Source: Arthrobacter psychrolactophilus | Lineage (GTDB): Bacteria; Actinomycetota; Actinomycetes; Actinomycetales; Micrococcaceae | Assembly: GCF_003219795.1 (NCBI RefSeq) | Contig: NZ_QJVC01000004.1 | Span: 295,384 to 359,383 of the forward strand | Reading direction: 5' to 3' | Length of the DNA: 64,000 nt | Shown: piece after piece, positions 40,890 to 50,369 of the stretch | Numbering within the stretch: the first letter of the stretch is position 1 | Layout of the letters: every line of letters starts with the position of its first letter | Program-made: the position numbers and the translations under genes | Notes under the pieces: model-generated | Told to the model about the DNA's origin: nothing | What the model saw: the letters and a program-made list of their open reading frames with translations, nothing else | Database searches by the model: none

Positions 40890-42250
40890 ACGCCCCCACG
40901 AGCATTTGGGCCGCCCAGTATCGCGGCGCCACCCTTGGATTTTTCGGCTTGGCCTTCATGGTGGCTTATTCGACGGCGGCCATCACCACGGCCATGCCGG
41001 CTGCGGCCAATGAACTCAATGGCCTACCGCTCTACGGTTTGGCCTTTGGTATCACGATGGCCACCTCTGTGGTTTCGATGTCACTCGCCGCGCTGTGGAT
41101 CGATAGATCCGGCCCGCAGAAACCACTCCTTCTGGGGGTGGGCATCTATGTTGTGGGCATGTTGCTGTCCGCGGCGGCACCCACCATGGAACTGCTCGTG
41201 GGCGGGCGTGCGATCACCGGATTGGGATCAGGACTGGACGGGGTGGCCCTGTATGTTGCCATTGCACGGGTTTTTCCTGCCCATATCCGTCCCAAAATGT
41301 TTGGCGCCCTTGCCATGGCCTGGCTGCTGCCATCGGTCGTGGGCCCCGCCTTGAGCGGCCTCGTCACGGAACACTTTGGCTGGCGCTGGGTATTCGCCAC
41401 GGTTCCCGTCTTGGCGATCGTGGCCATGGTGCTCCTGCTGCGAGGCAGCCGAGGAACCTCCATGAACCAGGCCGTTGATCCGGAGTCGCTGGAAGATCCC
41501 GCAAAGGCCGCGGCACGCCGACTATGGGTGAAACCCCTGTGGGGCTTGATCGCGGCACTCGCGGTACTCATGATGAGCGACGCCGGGACCCGCACCCAGC
41601 CGTGGTGGCCCGCCCAACTGGGGATCGCCGTTGTACTTCTGGCCGTCGCCGTGAATATTTTGTTGCCACAAGGCACGTGGCGGGCGGCCCGGGGGCTGCC
41701 CGCACTCATCCTCATGCGCGGGCTCATGGGAACTGGTTTCACGATCGCGGATGTTTATTTGCCGCTGTTCATGATCGATCAGCGGCATTTGCCGGCCTGG
41801 CTTGCGGGGCTGTCACTCACGGTGGGTGGCGTGACGTGGGCCGTTGGCGCGTGGCTTTCGGCGCGGGGCACTCTGCAGCCGCGGCAATGCGTGCGCTGGG
41901 GTGCCCTCTTGATGACGCTTGGCCTGCTGATTTCGGCGCTGGTCTTGCTTCCGGGCTGGCCTGTCTGGATTGCGTGGCTGGGGTGGGCCGCCGCTGGATT
42001 TGGCATTGGCATGGCCTACCCCACGCAATCCGTGGTGGTTCTGGGGCAGTCCTCCCGCAGCGAGCAAGGCACCAACGCTTCAGCGCTGCAATTGAGCGAG
42101 ACACTGCTGACGGCGACGGCCTTGAGCATTGTCGGCGCCGTCTTTGCCGCGCTACTCACGTCGGGCGAGACCGCCTACGTCATGGCGTTTGGGGTGGCCG
42201 CCGTGCTGGCCGTGAGTACCTTGCTGGTCTCTCGACGAGCGGCCAACTAA
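40886..42250 (+). CDS. MFS transporter, DHA2-like
   Basis: The 454-aa protein has 12-14 helices (GFFGLAFMVAYSTAAITTAMPAAANEL; GVGIYVVGMLLSAAAPTMELLVGGRAITGLGSGLDGVALYVAIARVFP). The WIDRSGPQKPLLLG loop corresponds to MFS motif A and GRAITGLGSG to the motif C/B region. It is probably a drug or metabolite exporter. GTG 40886 overlaps the stop of a 9-codon mini-ORF; TTG 40877 in frame is the alternative. Its end overlaps the opposite ABC exporter gene by 4 bp. Confidence 0.82.
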   Translation: MNAPTSIWAAQYRGATLGFFGLAFMVAYSTAAITTAMPAAANELNGLPLYGLAFGITMATSVVSMSLAALWIDRSGPQKPLLLGVGIYVVGMLLSAAAPTMELLVGGRAITGLGSGLDGVALYVAIARVFPAHIRPKMFGALAMAWLLPSVVGPALSGLVTEHFGWRWVFATVPVLAIVAMVLLLRGSRGTSMNQAVDPESLEDPAKAAARRLWVKPLWGLIAALAVLMMSDAGTRTQPWWPAQLGIAVVLLAVAVNILLPQGTWRAARGLPALILMRGLMGTGFTIADVYLPLFMIDQRHLPAWLAGLSLTVGGVTWAVGAWLSARGTLQPRQCVRWGALLMTLGLLISALVLLPGWPVWIAWLGWAAAGFGIGMAYPTQSVVVLGQSSRSEQGTNASALQLSETLLTATALSIVGAVFAALLTSGETAYVMAFGVAAVLAVSTLLVSRRAAN

Positions 42251-44163
42251 CGCCGTCCGGAGAATTCACGCTGACTGGAGCCGCGCCGCTTACTTGACGG
42301 CAACTCCTGCGCTTCGGTGTGTTCTTCCTCGCGGGCCTCACGGAGGGCGGCATAGGCGCCGCCGGCATCCTTGAGATCGGACGGTGTGCCTACCTCGGCG
42401 AGCAAACCGCCACTGAGCACGGCGAGCTGATCGGCGTCCTCCACGGTGGAGAGTCGGTGGGCGATGGTCAGCGTGGTGCGGCCAACGGCCAGATGGTCCA
42501 GGGCCAACTGCACGGCCGCCTCCGTGGTGTTATCCAAGGCAGAGGTGGCTTCATCCAGAACTAGCACGCGCGGATTACGCAAGATGGTGCGGGCAATGGC
42601 CAAGCGCTGCTGCTCGCCGCCGGAGAAGCGGTGGCCGCGGGCACCCACCAGGGTTTCCAGACCCTCGGGCAGGCCGGCCACAAGGTCTGCGATCTGTGCA
42701 GAAGCCAGAGCCTGCCACAGCGTTGCGTCGTCGGCGCCGGGCGCCGCGAGCAAGAGATTTTCACGGATGGAAGCATGGACCAAATAGCTCTCCTGCGACA
42801 CCACGCCCACCATACGAGCCAGCACCTCGGGAGCAATATCTCGGACGTCAACACCGTCGATCGTGACCCGGCCGGAGGTGACGTCGTGCAATCGCGGCAG
42901 CAGGGCGCCGAGCGTGGACTTGCCGGAACCGGTGGGACCAACCACGGCGGTGGTGGTACCTGAGGGAAGCGTGAGGTTGATGCCGCCCAAAACGTCGGGC
43001 CCGTCGTCGTACGCGAAATGGACATTCTCAAAGCGGACCTCGCCACGCACCGTGGACGGCTCAAGCGCCACCGGGTCGGCCGGAGCCGTGATGTCGGGGA
43101 CCAGGTCCAGGTATTCAAAAATGCGGCTAAACAGCGCCATGGCCGTGACCCACTGGACGCCGAGGTTCAGCAATCCCATGATGGGGCGGAAAATGGTGGC
43201 CTGCAGCGCCGTGAACGCCACGATGGTACCGATGCTCATGGTATTTCCGGGCAGTCCGCCGGCGAAGTAAATCAGCGCCGGGATGGCGGAAAAGATGATA
43301 CCCATGGTGGCCATGCGCCAGCGACCGGCCAGCTGCGAGCGCAGTTCCAGCCCAATGAGGCGTTCGGAACTTTCCGTGTAGCGGGTGGCGTCGCGGTCAG
43401 TGGTGCCGAGAGTTTTCGCGAGCCGGACGCCGGAGATGCTCAGCCCCTCCTCGACGTAGGTGTTCATGGTGGCTAGCTCGGCCTGCATGGTGGAGGTGAT
43501 GTCGCGGCGCAGCAAGGCCACGCGGCGGGAGAACCAGACGGCAGGCGGGATCACGATGAGGGACAGCAGCGCCAGTTTCGGTGACAGGACCACCATGGCG
43601 ACCGCTGTGGCGACGGCCGTGGTGACGTTCGAGGCCACGCCGGTTGCCGTTGAGGTGATGACGGATTGCATGCCGGAAATGTCGTTGTTCAGGCGCGATT
43701 GCACCTCGCCGCTGCGGGTCCGGGTGAAAAAGGCGAGCGATTGCTTCTGCAGATGCGTGAAGAGCCGTGTGCGTAAGGTGTGCATGATCCGCTGCCCCAT
43801 CGAGGTGGTCATCCACGTCTGCACCACCCCAATCAGGGCGGTTGCGGCGGCGACCGCGATCATGGCGCCGGCCAGCCAGGCCAGCATCGGGACGTCCTTG
43901 TTGGGCAGGGCCGTGTCGATAATGCCACGGATGAGGAAGGGTTGCGCCAGGCTGATAATACTGGATGCGCTGATGAGAAGCACGACGACGGCAATGGTCA
44001 CCTTATGCGGTGCAAATAACGCGACAACGCGCTTTAAACTCACGGGGTGACGCTGGATTTGAGCCTTGTCGGCGGGCTTAATGCGGGCCGGTCCACGGCC
44101 GCTGTGATCTGAGGAGCCGGAATTGTCACGGCCTGGTTTTTGTTTAAGGATGTTCTCCGTCAT
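42247..44163 (-). CDS. ABC exporter half-transporter (permease-ATPase fusion)
   Basis: The 638-aa protein has a six-helix ABC transmembrane domain (about 40-320) and a nucleotide-binding domain: Walker A GPTGSGKST, Q-loop GVVSQESYLVHASI, signature FSGGEQQRLAIAR, Walker B VLVLDEATSALD and the H-loop IAHRLST. It resembles multidrug/lipid exporters of the MsbA type that work as dimers. ATG 44163 has GGAGGTGGCGCC upstream; a start 12 codons earlier is less likely. It is divergent from a MarR regulator that probably controls it. Confidence 0.9.
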   Translation of the reverse strand: MTENILKQKPGRDNSGSSDHSGRGPARIKPADKAQIQRHPVSLKRVVALFAPHKVTIAVVVLLISASSIISLAQPFLIRGIIDTALPNKDVPMLAWLAGAMIAVAAATALIGVVQTWMTTSMGQRIMHTLRTRLFTHLQKQSLAFFTRTRSGEVQSRLNNDISGMQSVITSTATGVASNVTTAVATAVAMVVLSPKLALLSLIVIPPAVWFSRRVALLRRDITSTMQAELATMNTYVEEGLSISGVRLAKTLGTTDRDATRYTESSERLIGLELRSQLAGRWRMATMGIIFSAIPALIYFAGGLPGNTMSIGTIVAFTALQATIFRPIMGLLNLGVQWVTAMALFSRIFEYLDLVPDITAPADPVALEPSTVRGEVRFENVHFAYDDGPDVLGGINLTLPSGTTTAVVGPTGSGKSTLGALLPRLHDVTSGRVTIDGVDVRDIAPEVLARMVGVVSQESYLVHASIRENLLLAAPGADDATLWQALASAQIADLVAGLPEGLETLVGARGHRFSGGEQQRLAIARTILRNPRVLVLDEATSALDNTTEAAVQLALDHLAVGRTTLTIAHRLSTVEDADQLAVLSGGLLAEVGTPSDLKDAGGAYAALREAREEEHTEAQELPSSKRRGSSQREFSGRR

Positions 44164-44215
44164 GGGCGCCACCTCCAATGGTGTGCGGGGTGCGGGCATC
44201 GCACCAAGTAATACA

Positions 44216-44226
44216 GAGGTTACCTC
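44216..44226. promoter_or_regulatory. Short dyad between the ABC exporter and MarR genes
   Basis: GAGGT-T-ACCTC, an 11-bp dyad 27 bp upstream of the MarR -10 region. It is a candidate MarR operator, though shorter than most. Confidence 0.3.
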
Positions 44227-44252
44227 ACTATGTGGTTGCCCGTCAAGTTTAG

Positions 44253-44258
44253 TATGAT
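44253..44258 (+). promoter_or_regulatory. Candidate leaderless -10 for the MarR gene
   Basis: TATGAT followed by GTGTTT (6 nt) and ATG 44265. No Shine-Dalgarno. Confidence 0.5.
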
Positions 44259-44264
44259 GTGTTT

Positions 44265-44702
44265 ATGGCCTCCCACGATGAAGCACCAGACCTTGGCGAA
44301 CTCTTCCACGCCGCCTTCCGTGGATTGCGCCGAACCTGGGCGGAGCAATTAGCCCCCTGGGAGATTACTCCCCATCAGTGGCGGGCCCTCATGACGTTGT
44401 TGCGGCGCCGCCCAGATGCCGCGCCTTGCGATATTCGACTCAAGGACCTGGCCGAGCGGCTGCGTATTGCACCACGTTCGGCGACCGAGGTCGTGGATCA
44501 ACTGGAGGCTAAGGGACTCGTCTGCCGTGAACCGGATCCCACGGACAGGCGCGCCACCTTGATTGTGGCCACGGAGGCCGGTCGCCAGCTCTTCGCCGAC
44601 ATCAGCGCGGGACGGCGCGACAAGTCCAATGAGTACTTCAGCCGCCTGGGCGGCGAAGATCGCGCCGAGTTGGCCAGGATTCTGGCCCAACTCCGCGACT
44701 AA
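44265..44702 (+). CDS. MarR-family transcriptional regulator
   Basis: The 145-aa winged-helix protein has ITPHQWRALMTLLRR, the recognition region IRLKDLAERLRIAPRSATEVVDQLEAKGLVCREPDPTDRRATLIVATEAG and a C-terminal dimer helix. The DxR wing (DPTDRRAT) is intact. It is divergent from the ABC exporter gene, a usual MarR-target pairing. ATG 44265 is chosen over GTG 44259 because of the TANNNT hexamer 6 nt before it. Confidence 0.9.
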   Translation: MASHDEAPDLGELFHAAFRGLRRTWAEQLAPWEITPHQWRALMTLLRRRPDAAPCDIRLKDLAERLRIAPRSATEVVDQLEAKGLVCREPDPTDRRATLIVATEAGRQLFADISAGRRDKSNEYFSRLGGEDRAELARILAQLRD

Positions 44703-44727
44703 CGGACCCGCCCTTCCGGTTCCCTTC

Positions 44728-44788
44728 GTTGACCCGTCAGATCACGCCCTTAAGCTTGTGGTTTAGGGGCGTGATCTGCTGAGTCAAC
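44728..44788. repeat. Dispersed palindromic element, copy 2
   Basis: A 61-bp near-palindrome: left arm 44728-44752 (starts GTTGACCCGTCAGATCACGC) and right arm 44763-44788 pair over about 22 positions around a short loop. It shares arm sequence with copy 1 at 33516-33576. It lies between the converging MarR and VOC genes. Confidence 0.7.
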
Positions 44789-44799
44789 GCAGAAGGGGT

Positions 44800-45213
44800 C
44801 TACGCCTGGGGTTCCCCGGCGATATTGACCATCCAAGGCACGCCAAACTTGTCAACCAGCATCCCGAAGGTGTCACCCCACGGAGCCTTGGTCAGCTGCT
44901 CGGCGATCGTTGCCCCATCGGACAGCTTGTCCCACCAGCCACGCAGCACGGCATCGTCGTCACCGGAAAGCGAGATGTTGGAATTCGGGCCAGATTCCAT
45001 CGACGCGGGCACATCGGATCCCATGAGCACCACGCCATTGTCGCCCGTGAGCATGGCGTGCATGACCTTCTCCGCTTCGGCCGGATCATTAAAGACGCCA
45101 GACTCTCCGTAGCTGCTCAGCTCCAGCGTGCCACCAAAGACGGAGTGATAAAACTCCATGGCCTCCCGCGCGTTCTCGCGAAAGTTGAGGTAAGGGTTGA
45201 GACGTACAGTCAT
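44800..45213 (-). CDS. VOC-superfamily protein (PhnB/glyoxalase-like)
   Basis: The 137-aa protein starts MTVRLNPYLNFRENAREAMEFYHSVFGGTLELSSYGESG and has the paired beta-alpha-beta-beta-beta modules of the VOC fold. It resembles the PhnB/3-demethylubiquinone methyltransferase-like group, whose members have no agreed function. ATG 45213 has GGGAGC upstream. It follows the siderophore operon on the same strand after 100 bp, and so may be independent. Confidence 0.85.
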   Translation of the reverse strand: MTVRLNPYLNFRENAREAMEFYHSVFGGTLELSSYGESGVFNDPAEAEKVMHAMLTGDNGVVLMGSDVPASMESGPNSNISLSGDDDAVLRGWWDKLSDGATIAEQLTKAPWGDTFGMLVDKFGVPWMVNIAGEPQA

Positions 45214-45313
45214 GACGGTGCTCCCGAATTGGTACGGATGAGACTCACGAAGGTGATGACTGAAATTATGCTCCGGCCCCGCCGCCCTGTCAGCAATTCG
45301 GGACGAGAATTTT

Positions 45314-46303
45314 TTAGGACAGCGCCTGACCCTTGCGCCAATAGCCCATGAAGGCCACCGCATTGCGATCCATGCCGACGTCACGCACGAGGTAACGGCG
45401 CAGATCTCGAATCGTGGCCGCCTCCCCCGCGATCCACGCATATAGTCCGTGGCCGGCCGACGCCATCGGAGTTTCCCACAAAATCGTGGCGTCAACGTCG
45501 ACGTCCTCGGGCTCCTCGCCCACATCGCAGGCTGCCGGAATAACCAAGGCACGCACCTGGCGGGATAGCTCAACGCCATGAGCCGCCGCATCCCGGGCTA
45601 ACCAGCGAATTTCCATGTCGGCAGGAGTAGAAATGTCAAGGAAATCGGCCTTAGTCGGGACCTCCAGCACGGCATGTCCGCTGACATGGGCCGGGAGGGT
45701 TTCCAAGATGGCGGCGATGGCGGGAACGGCCGTCTCATCCCCCACGAGCAACAAGCGCTCCGAGTCGCCCGGCGCAAATTCAATGCCGAGGCAATCACCC
45801 CAGCGTGCGCAGGGGCCAACCAGCATCAAGGCATCCCCCGGCTGCGCCGACGCGGCCCATTGGGCTGCCGGACCGGAGCCGCCGTCTAAGTGCAACACAA
45901 AGTCAATGTCCAGCTCAGCCGGGATGGCTGCCTGATCGCCTACCGCGGGAACGGCAGGACGCAAGGCTCGCACCGTATAGGTTCGCATGACACCGCGGAC
46001 AGCCTCGTCCACGGCCAACCAACCTTGGTACCAATCGTCCTGCAGCGAACCACGAATATTGCTCAATTCCGGCAAGGCATGACCCGGAGAAGGAATCATG
46101 ACCTTGACGCGCAGATCCAGCGTTTCCCCGGCGGCATTGGAACCAAAGAGCGCAAGGTCAGGCCCGGTCAGGGTGATGCGGCGGAAGTGCTCGCTCAGCT
46201 GCTGCACGGCACTGACGCGTAGCTCAAAGGCCCGCATGGGCTTGACGGGATCGTCGTCGAGGTTCGACACAGCGGATACGTTGTCTAGGGTTACGGAACT
46301 CAT
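45314..46303 (-). CDS. Siderophore-interacting protein (FAD-binding ferric-siderophore reductase)
   Basis: The 329-aa protein is in the SIP/ViuB family: an FAD-binding barrel (VQQLSEHFRRITLTGPDLALF; MRTYTVRALRPA; DIDFVLHLDGGSGPAAQWA) and an NAD(P)H-binding-like domain (LLLVGDETAVPAIAAILETLP; WIAGEAATIRDLRRYLVRDVG). It reduces ferric siderophores in the cytosol to release iron. It is the last gene of the iron operon and overlaps the ATPase gene by 4 bp. Confidence 0.93.
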   Translation of the reverse strand: MSSVTLDNVSAVSNLDDDPVKPMRAFELRVSAVQQLSEHFRRITLTGPDLALFGSNAAGETLDLRVKVMIPSPGHALPELSNIRGSLQDDWYQGWLAVDEAVRGVMRTYTVRALRPAVPAVGDQAAIPAELDIDFVLHLDGGSGPAAQWAASAQPGDALMLVGPCARWGDCLGIEFAPGDSERLLLVGDETAVPAIAAILETLPAHVSGHAVLEVPTKADFLDISTPADMEIRWLARDAAAHGVELSRQVRALVIPAACDVGEEPEDVDVDATILWETPMASAGHGLYAWIAGEAATIRDLRRYLVRDVGMDRNAVAFMGYWRKGQALS

Positions 46304-47190
46304 GCTTGCACTCCTTCAACAGCAGGGCTCAAGACCGCTGCATCGTCTGAAAATTTCGTGGCCGCCGCATCGGCCAGTTGCGCCGCACGCCGGCCGATTG
46401 GCACCACCATGGGTGTGCCCACAACAGGGTCCGGAACGACCACCGATTCCAAGCCAAAGACGGTCTGCACCAACTCGGCCGTCAAGACCTCGCCGGGCGC
46501 ACCCTGGGCCACGATGGAGCCGGATCTCATGGCGATCAGGTGATCGGCGTAGCGCGCGGCCAGGTTTAGATCGTGCAAGACAATCGCCACCGTGATGCCG
46601 CGCCGCGCGTTGAGCTCCGAGACCACATCCAGCACCTCCACCTGATGCGCCAGATCCAGGTAGGTCGTGGGCTCATCGAGCAACAGCACATCGGTCTCCT
46701 GCGCGAGAGCCATGGCAATCCAGACACGCTGCCGCTGCCCGCCGGAGAGCTCGTCGATGCTGCGCCCGGCCAATTCGGCCGTCCCGGTGACATTCAGCGC
46801 GGCGGCCACGGCGTCATCGTCGGCCGGGGTCCACTGCCGGAACCAGCCTTGATGCGGGCTGCGGCCGCGCCCCACCAGGTCCGCGACGGTGATGCCGTCG
46901 GGCGCCACGGGGGTCTGCGGCAGGATACCCAGTTCTCGCGCCAATTCGCGGGTGGGCATCCTATGGATGTCCGTCCCGTTCAGATGCACGACGCCGGAAC
47001 TTGGCTTGAGTAGCCTGGCCAGACCACGGAGCAAGGTGGACTTGCCGCAGGCGTTGGCTCCCACAATGATGGTCACCTTTCCTGCGGGAAGTTCCACGGT
47101 GAGCTCGTCCACGATGGCGCGGTCACCGTAGCCCAGAGTCAGCGTGTGGGCGGAAAGTGTCGCGGCAGAATTCGCAGCTGTTGCGCTCAT
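46300..47190 (-). CDS. Iron-siderophore ABC transporter ATP-binding protein
   Basis: The 296-aa protein has Walker A GANACGKST (44-52), signature LSGGQRQRVWIAMAL, Walker B VLLLDEPTTYLD and H-loop IVLHDLN, typical of FecE/FepC. ATG 47190 has a strong AAGGAG Shine-Dalgarno and begins 1 bp after the permease stop. It powers ferric-siderophore import with the two upstream permeases. Confidence 0.94.
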   Translation of the reverse strand: MSATAANSAATLSAHTLTLGYGDRAIVDELTVELPAGKVTIIVGANACGKSTLLRGLARLLKPSSGVVHLNGTDIHRMPTRELARELGILPQTPVAPDGITVADLVGRGRSPHQGWFRQWTPADDDAVAAALNVTGTAELAGRSIDELSGGQRQRVWIAMALAQETDVLLLDEPTTYLDLAHQVEVLDVVSELNARRGITVAIVLHDLNLAARYADHLIAMRSGSIVAQGAPGEVLTAELVQTVFGLESVVVPDPVVGTPMVVPIGRRAAQLADAAATKFSDDAAVLSPAVEGVQA

Positions 47191-47191
47191 G

Positions 47192-48223
47192 TCAGCCTCC
47201 TTGATTCGCACGGTTAGAAGAGATGAGAAGCCACAGCAGGAAGGGAGCACCCAGCGCACCCGTGACGACCCCCACGGGTAACGAGGTTCCCGGGATGGCA
47301 TTGACGGCCGTGAAATTACCGGCCAAAACAATCGCGGCACCCACCAGGGCCGACAGCGGCAGACTGGCCACTCCCCCATTAAGGCGTTTAGCAATGGGGC
47401 CCGAGAGGAAGGCCACGAAGGAAATGGGGCCGGCCGCAGCGGTAGGCAGCGCGGCCAACAAGACACCCAGAATGGTCAGCAGCAGGCGGGCGCGCGAGAC
47501 GTTGAAGCCAAGCCCGGCGGCCGTGTCATCACCCAAGGCCAGGCCGCGCAGATCGCGCGATCCTCCGGCGATCAGTGGCAGCAACACGACAAGGGCCACG
47601 GCCAGGATCGTGACGCGTTCCCAGTTGGCCGAATTCAGCGATCCCGTCAACCACACCAAGACTTCCTGGGCGTTGTTGATGTCGGCGCGCGAGAGCAGAA
47701 ACGTGACGGCGGCCTGCATGAAGGCGGCCGCGCCGATGCCAATCAAGATCAGCCCGGTGCCGCCGCGCCCGCGGGCTAAGCCCGTGATGAGCAGGGCCAC
47801 GAGCAGCGCCCCAATGATCGCCGCGACGGAGACACCCGCACCGCGCACCCCAAAGATCACCATGGCTGCAACGGCGGTGGCACTGGCGCCGTAGCTGATG
47901 CCGATGACGTCCGGACTGGCCAACGGATTGCGCAGCATAGACTGAAAAATGGCGCCGGCCATGCCGAAGGAGGCGCCGGCCAGCAATCCCAAAAGGGCCT
48001 GCGGGAGCTTGTTCTCCATGACGATGAAGCTCGCACCGGGGATGGTCTTGCCGCCCAGCATGGCGAAGAAATCGGGGATCGTGACGGTGTAGCTGCCCAG
48101 CAAGATATTGACCGCGAGCAGGGCAAATACGAGTAGGCCCAGGCCCGCAGTTAACAATGTTCGACGGCGGCGCGGAGCCTTCCGCTGTTGGCGCACCCAG
48201 GTGCCGGTCATGACGGCACTCAT
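47192..48223 (-). CDS. Iron-siderophore ABC transporter permease (FecCD family), second
   Basis: The 343-aa FecCD permease has nine to ten helices and the family blocks GLLAGASFGMAGAIFQSMLRNPLASPDVIGISYGAS and LGDDTAAGLGFNVSRARLLL. A basic N-terminus (RQQRKAPRRRRTLL) precedes the first helix. ATG 48223 overlaps the stop of the first permease gene by 4 bp. It pairs with that protein to form the channel. Confidence 0.94.
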   Translation of the reverse strand: MSAVMTGTWVRQQRKAPRRRRTLLTAGLGLLVFALLAVNILLGSYTVTIPDFFAMLGGKTIPGASFIVMENKLPQALLGLLAGASFGMAGAIFQSMLRNPLASPDVIGISYGASATAVAAMVIFGVRGAGVSVAAIIGALLVALLITGLARGRGGTGLILIGIGAAAFMQAAVTFLLSRADINNAQEVLVWLTGSLNSANWERVTILAVALVVLLPLIAGGSRDLRGLALGDDTAAGLGFNVSRARLLLTILGVLLAALPTAAAGPISFVAFLSGPIAKRLNGGVASLPLSALVGAAIVLAGNFTAVNAIPGTSLPVGVVTGALGAPFLLWLLISSNRANQGG

Positions 48224-49263
48224 AGTTCCGCCTTCTTTCCGCGGCGCACCACGGCGATAAAGACCGGGGCGCCCATCATGGCGGCCAGGATGCCGGCCGG
48301 AACCTCGCCGGGAAGCAGGATCACGCGCCCTACTACATCGGCCAACAGGAGAACCACCGGGGCGGCGATGAGCGAGAGCGGAAGCAACCAGCGGTAATCG
48401 GAACCCACCAAACCTCGCAGGAGGTGCGGGACCACCAACCCGATGAAGCCGATAGGACCGGCCAGCGCCGTCGCCGAACCACACAACAACACGATGCCAA
48501 GGGCGGAAATGGCTCGCCCCAGCCCCGGTCGCTGACCCAGTCCGCGAGCCATGTCATCGCCCAAGGCCAAGGTGTTCAGAAGTCGCCCGGTGCACAGCAA
48601 AATCACGGCGCCAAGCAGCACGAAGGGCAGCACCGCACCAATGGACTCCCACGACTTTCCGGCCAGCGCACCCACCTGCCAGCTGCGGAACAGTTCCAGT
48701 GAGCTCTGGCTCATGACGAGCATGGCACTCATGAGCGAGCCCATGCCGGCGGCCATTGCGGCACCCGCAAGAGCCAGTTTCACCGGAGTTGCCCCGCTGC
48801 GGCCCAGACTCGCCACCAAATACACCACGACGGCGGCCACGGCACTGCCGATGAAGGCAAACCACAGGTAGCTGGAAACGCTGGCGGCGCCGAGGAAAAA
48901 GATCCCGGCCACAACAGCCAGCGAGGCTCCGGCATTGATGCCAAGAATGCCCGGATCGGCCAGCGGATTTCTCGCCACACCCTGCATTGACGTTCCGGCC
49001 AAACCCAATGAAAGGCCCACAACGAGGCCAGCCATGGTGCGCACCATCCGCGAGGCCACGACGGCATGATCGCCGTTGGCCGCGTCAAAATTCATGATGG
49101 CGTCCACGACAGTCGGCAACGGAATGCTGCGCGCACCTACCGCGAGAGACAACAACATCACTAAAACTAGGGCTGCCGACAGCACCACAAGCCACACGAG
49201 AGGAGAGCGCGCTGCCGTTATCGGCGTCGCACTCTCCTTCGCGAGAGCTAGCGTGCTGTTCAT
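48220..49263 (-). CDS. Iron-siderophore ABC transporter permease (FecCD family), first
   Basis: The 347-aa FecCD permease has the block GLVVGLSLGLAGTSMQGVARNPLADPGILGINAGASL and LALGDDMARGLGQRPGLGR near the ATPase-contact loop. It starts 9 bp after the binding-protein stop and overlaps the next permease by 4 bp. Confidence 0.94.
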   Translation of the reverse strand: MNSTLALAKESATPITAARSPLVWLVVLSAALVLVMLLSLAVGARSIPLPTVVDAIMNFDAANGDHAVVASRMVRTMAGLVVGLSLGLAGTSMQGVARNPLADPGILGINAGASLAVVAGIFFLGAASVSSYLWFAFIGSAVAAVVVYLVASLGRSGATPVKLALAGAAMAAGMGSLMSAMLVMSQSSLELFRSWQVGALAGKSWESIGAVLPFVLLGAVILLCTGRLLNTLALGDDMARGLGQRPGLGRAISALGIVLLCGSATALAGPIGFIGLVVPHLLRGLVGSDYRWLLPLSLIAAPVVLLLADVVGRVILLPGEVPAGILAAMMGAPVFIAVVRRGKKAEL

Positions 49264-49272
49264 GGTGATCTC

Positions 49273-50328
49273 TTAGACCTTGTCCGCGGCTTCTGCCAGC
49301 TGCGGCAGGAAGGCGTCGAGGGCCCACGGCAGGCTCAAGGGTGAGGATGCCGAAATGGCCAGGGTCAGCATCTCGTCGCTGTCGGCCACAAAGGCGCCGC
49401 TCTTGACGGCCGGGATCTGGCCCAACAAAGGATCCTTGGCAATGGCGTCCTTGGTCTGGTTGTCCGGAACCCAGCTGACAAAGACCTGCGAATCCAGCTC
49501 ATTGGCCTTTTCGGCGGACCAGGGGAGGTAGAACTCCTTGGTGGCCTTTTCGGCTTCAACCACGACGGGAGCCAGGGTCATGCCGATGCTGCTGAGGAAC
49601 TTGGGACGGTTGTCGCCGGACAGGTAAACGTTGACGCCGTCGCTCTTGGCCGGCTCCAGGTTGCCGTAGATGAACGTCTTTCCCTTGATGGAGGGGTACT
49701 TGGCTGCCTGCTCCGCGATGGTCTTCTCCGTGGCGGTGATGAGCTCCTTGGCGGCTGCGGACTTGCCCAGCGCGGCGCCAATCAAGGTGGTGGAATCCTG
49801 CCACGAGGTGCCGTAGGCGGTCTCCGGGAAGGCTACAACAGGGGCAATCTTGCTGAGCTTGTCGTAATCTTCCTGCGTCAGGCCCGAGTAGGCGGCGAGG
49901 ATAATGTCCGGGGTGGTCTTGGCGATCTCGGTGAAGTTAATGCCATCATTCTCGGAGTATTGAGCCGGAGCCTTGTCGGAGCCGATCGCCGCGCCGGCCT
50001 TGTCCAAGGCGGCGTCTTTCCAAGCGGTCGAGCCCTGCGCATTGCCGCCCCATTCGTTCTTGGGCATGCCCACCGGGATGACACCCAGGGCGATGGCAAC
50101 ATCGTCATTGACCCACGACACCGTGGCTACGCGCACCGGGGCGGCGTTGATGACGGTTTCGCCGTAAATGTGCTTCACGGTCACGGGGAAGGTGTCGCTG
50201 GAATCCTGCGCACTCGTCGAGGCTGAATCCCCCACGGCTCCTGTTGAGCAGCCCGCCAAACCAACACCCAGTGCCGCAACCGATGCGAACAAGCCCAACT
50301 TCAACGACTGACGACGCGAAAATTCCAC
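49273..50328 (-). CDS. Iron-siderophore ABC transporter substrate-binding lipoprotein
   Basis: The 351-aa protein has a twin-arginine-like signal (VEFSRRQSLKLGLFASVAAL) and a lipobox LAGC with C27 as the lipidated residue, then a FhuD/FepB-like periplasmic-binding fold (VRVATVSWVNDDVAIALGVIPVGMPKNEWGG; KTTPDIILAAYSGLTQEDYDKLSKIAPVVAFP). It captures a ferric siderophore outside the membrane. GTG 50328 has AGGAATTGCA before it; an upstream start lies in the iron-box region. It is the first gene of the iron operon. Confidence 0.93.
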   Translation of the reverse strand: MEFSRRQSLKLGLFASVAALGVGLAGCSTGAVGDSASTSAQDSSDTFPVTVKHIYGETVINAAPVRVATVSWVNDDVAIALGVIPVGMPKNEWGGNAQGSTAWKDAALDKAGAAIGSDKAPAQYSENDGINFTEIAKTTPDIILAAYSGLTQEDYDKLSKIAPVVAFPETAYGTSWQDSTTLIGAALGKSAAAKELITATEKTIAEQAAKYPSIKGKTFIYGNLEPAKSDGVNVYLSGDNRPKFLSSIGMTLAPVVVEAEKATKEFYLPWSAEKANELDSQVFVSWVPDNQTKDAIAKDPLLGQIPAVKSGAFVADSDEMLTLAISASSPLSLPWALDAFLPQLAEAADKV

Positions 50329-50369
50329 TGCAATTCCTAACGATGACCCACGACTAAGGCTCACCTCGC

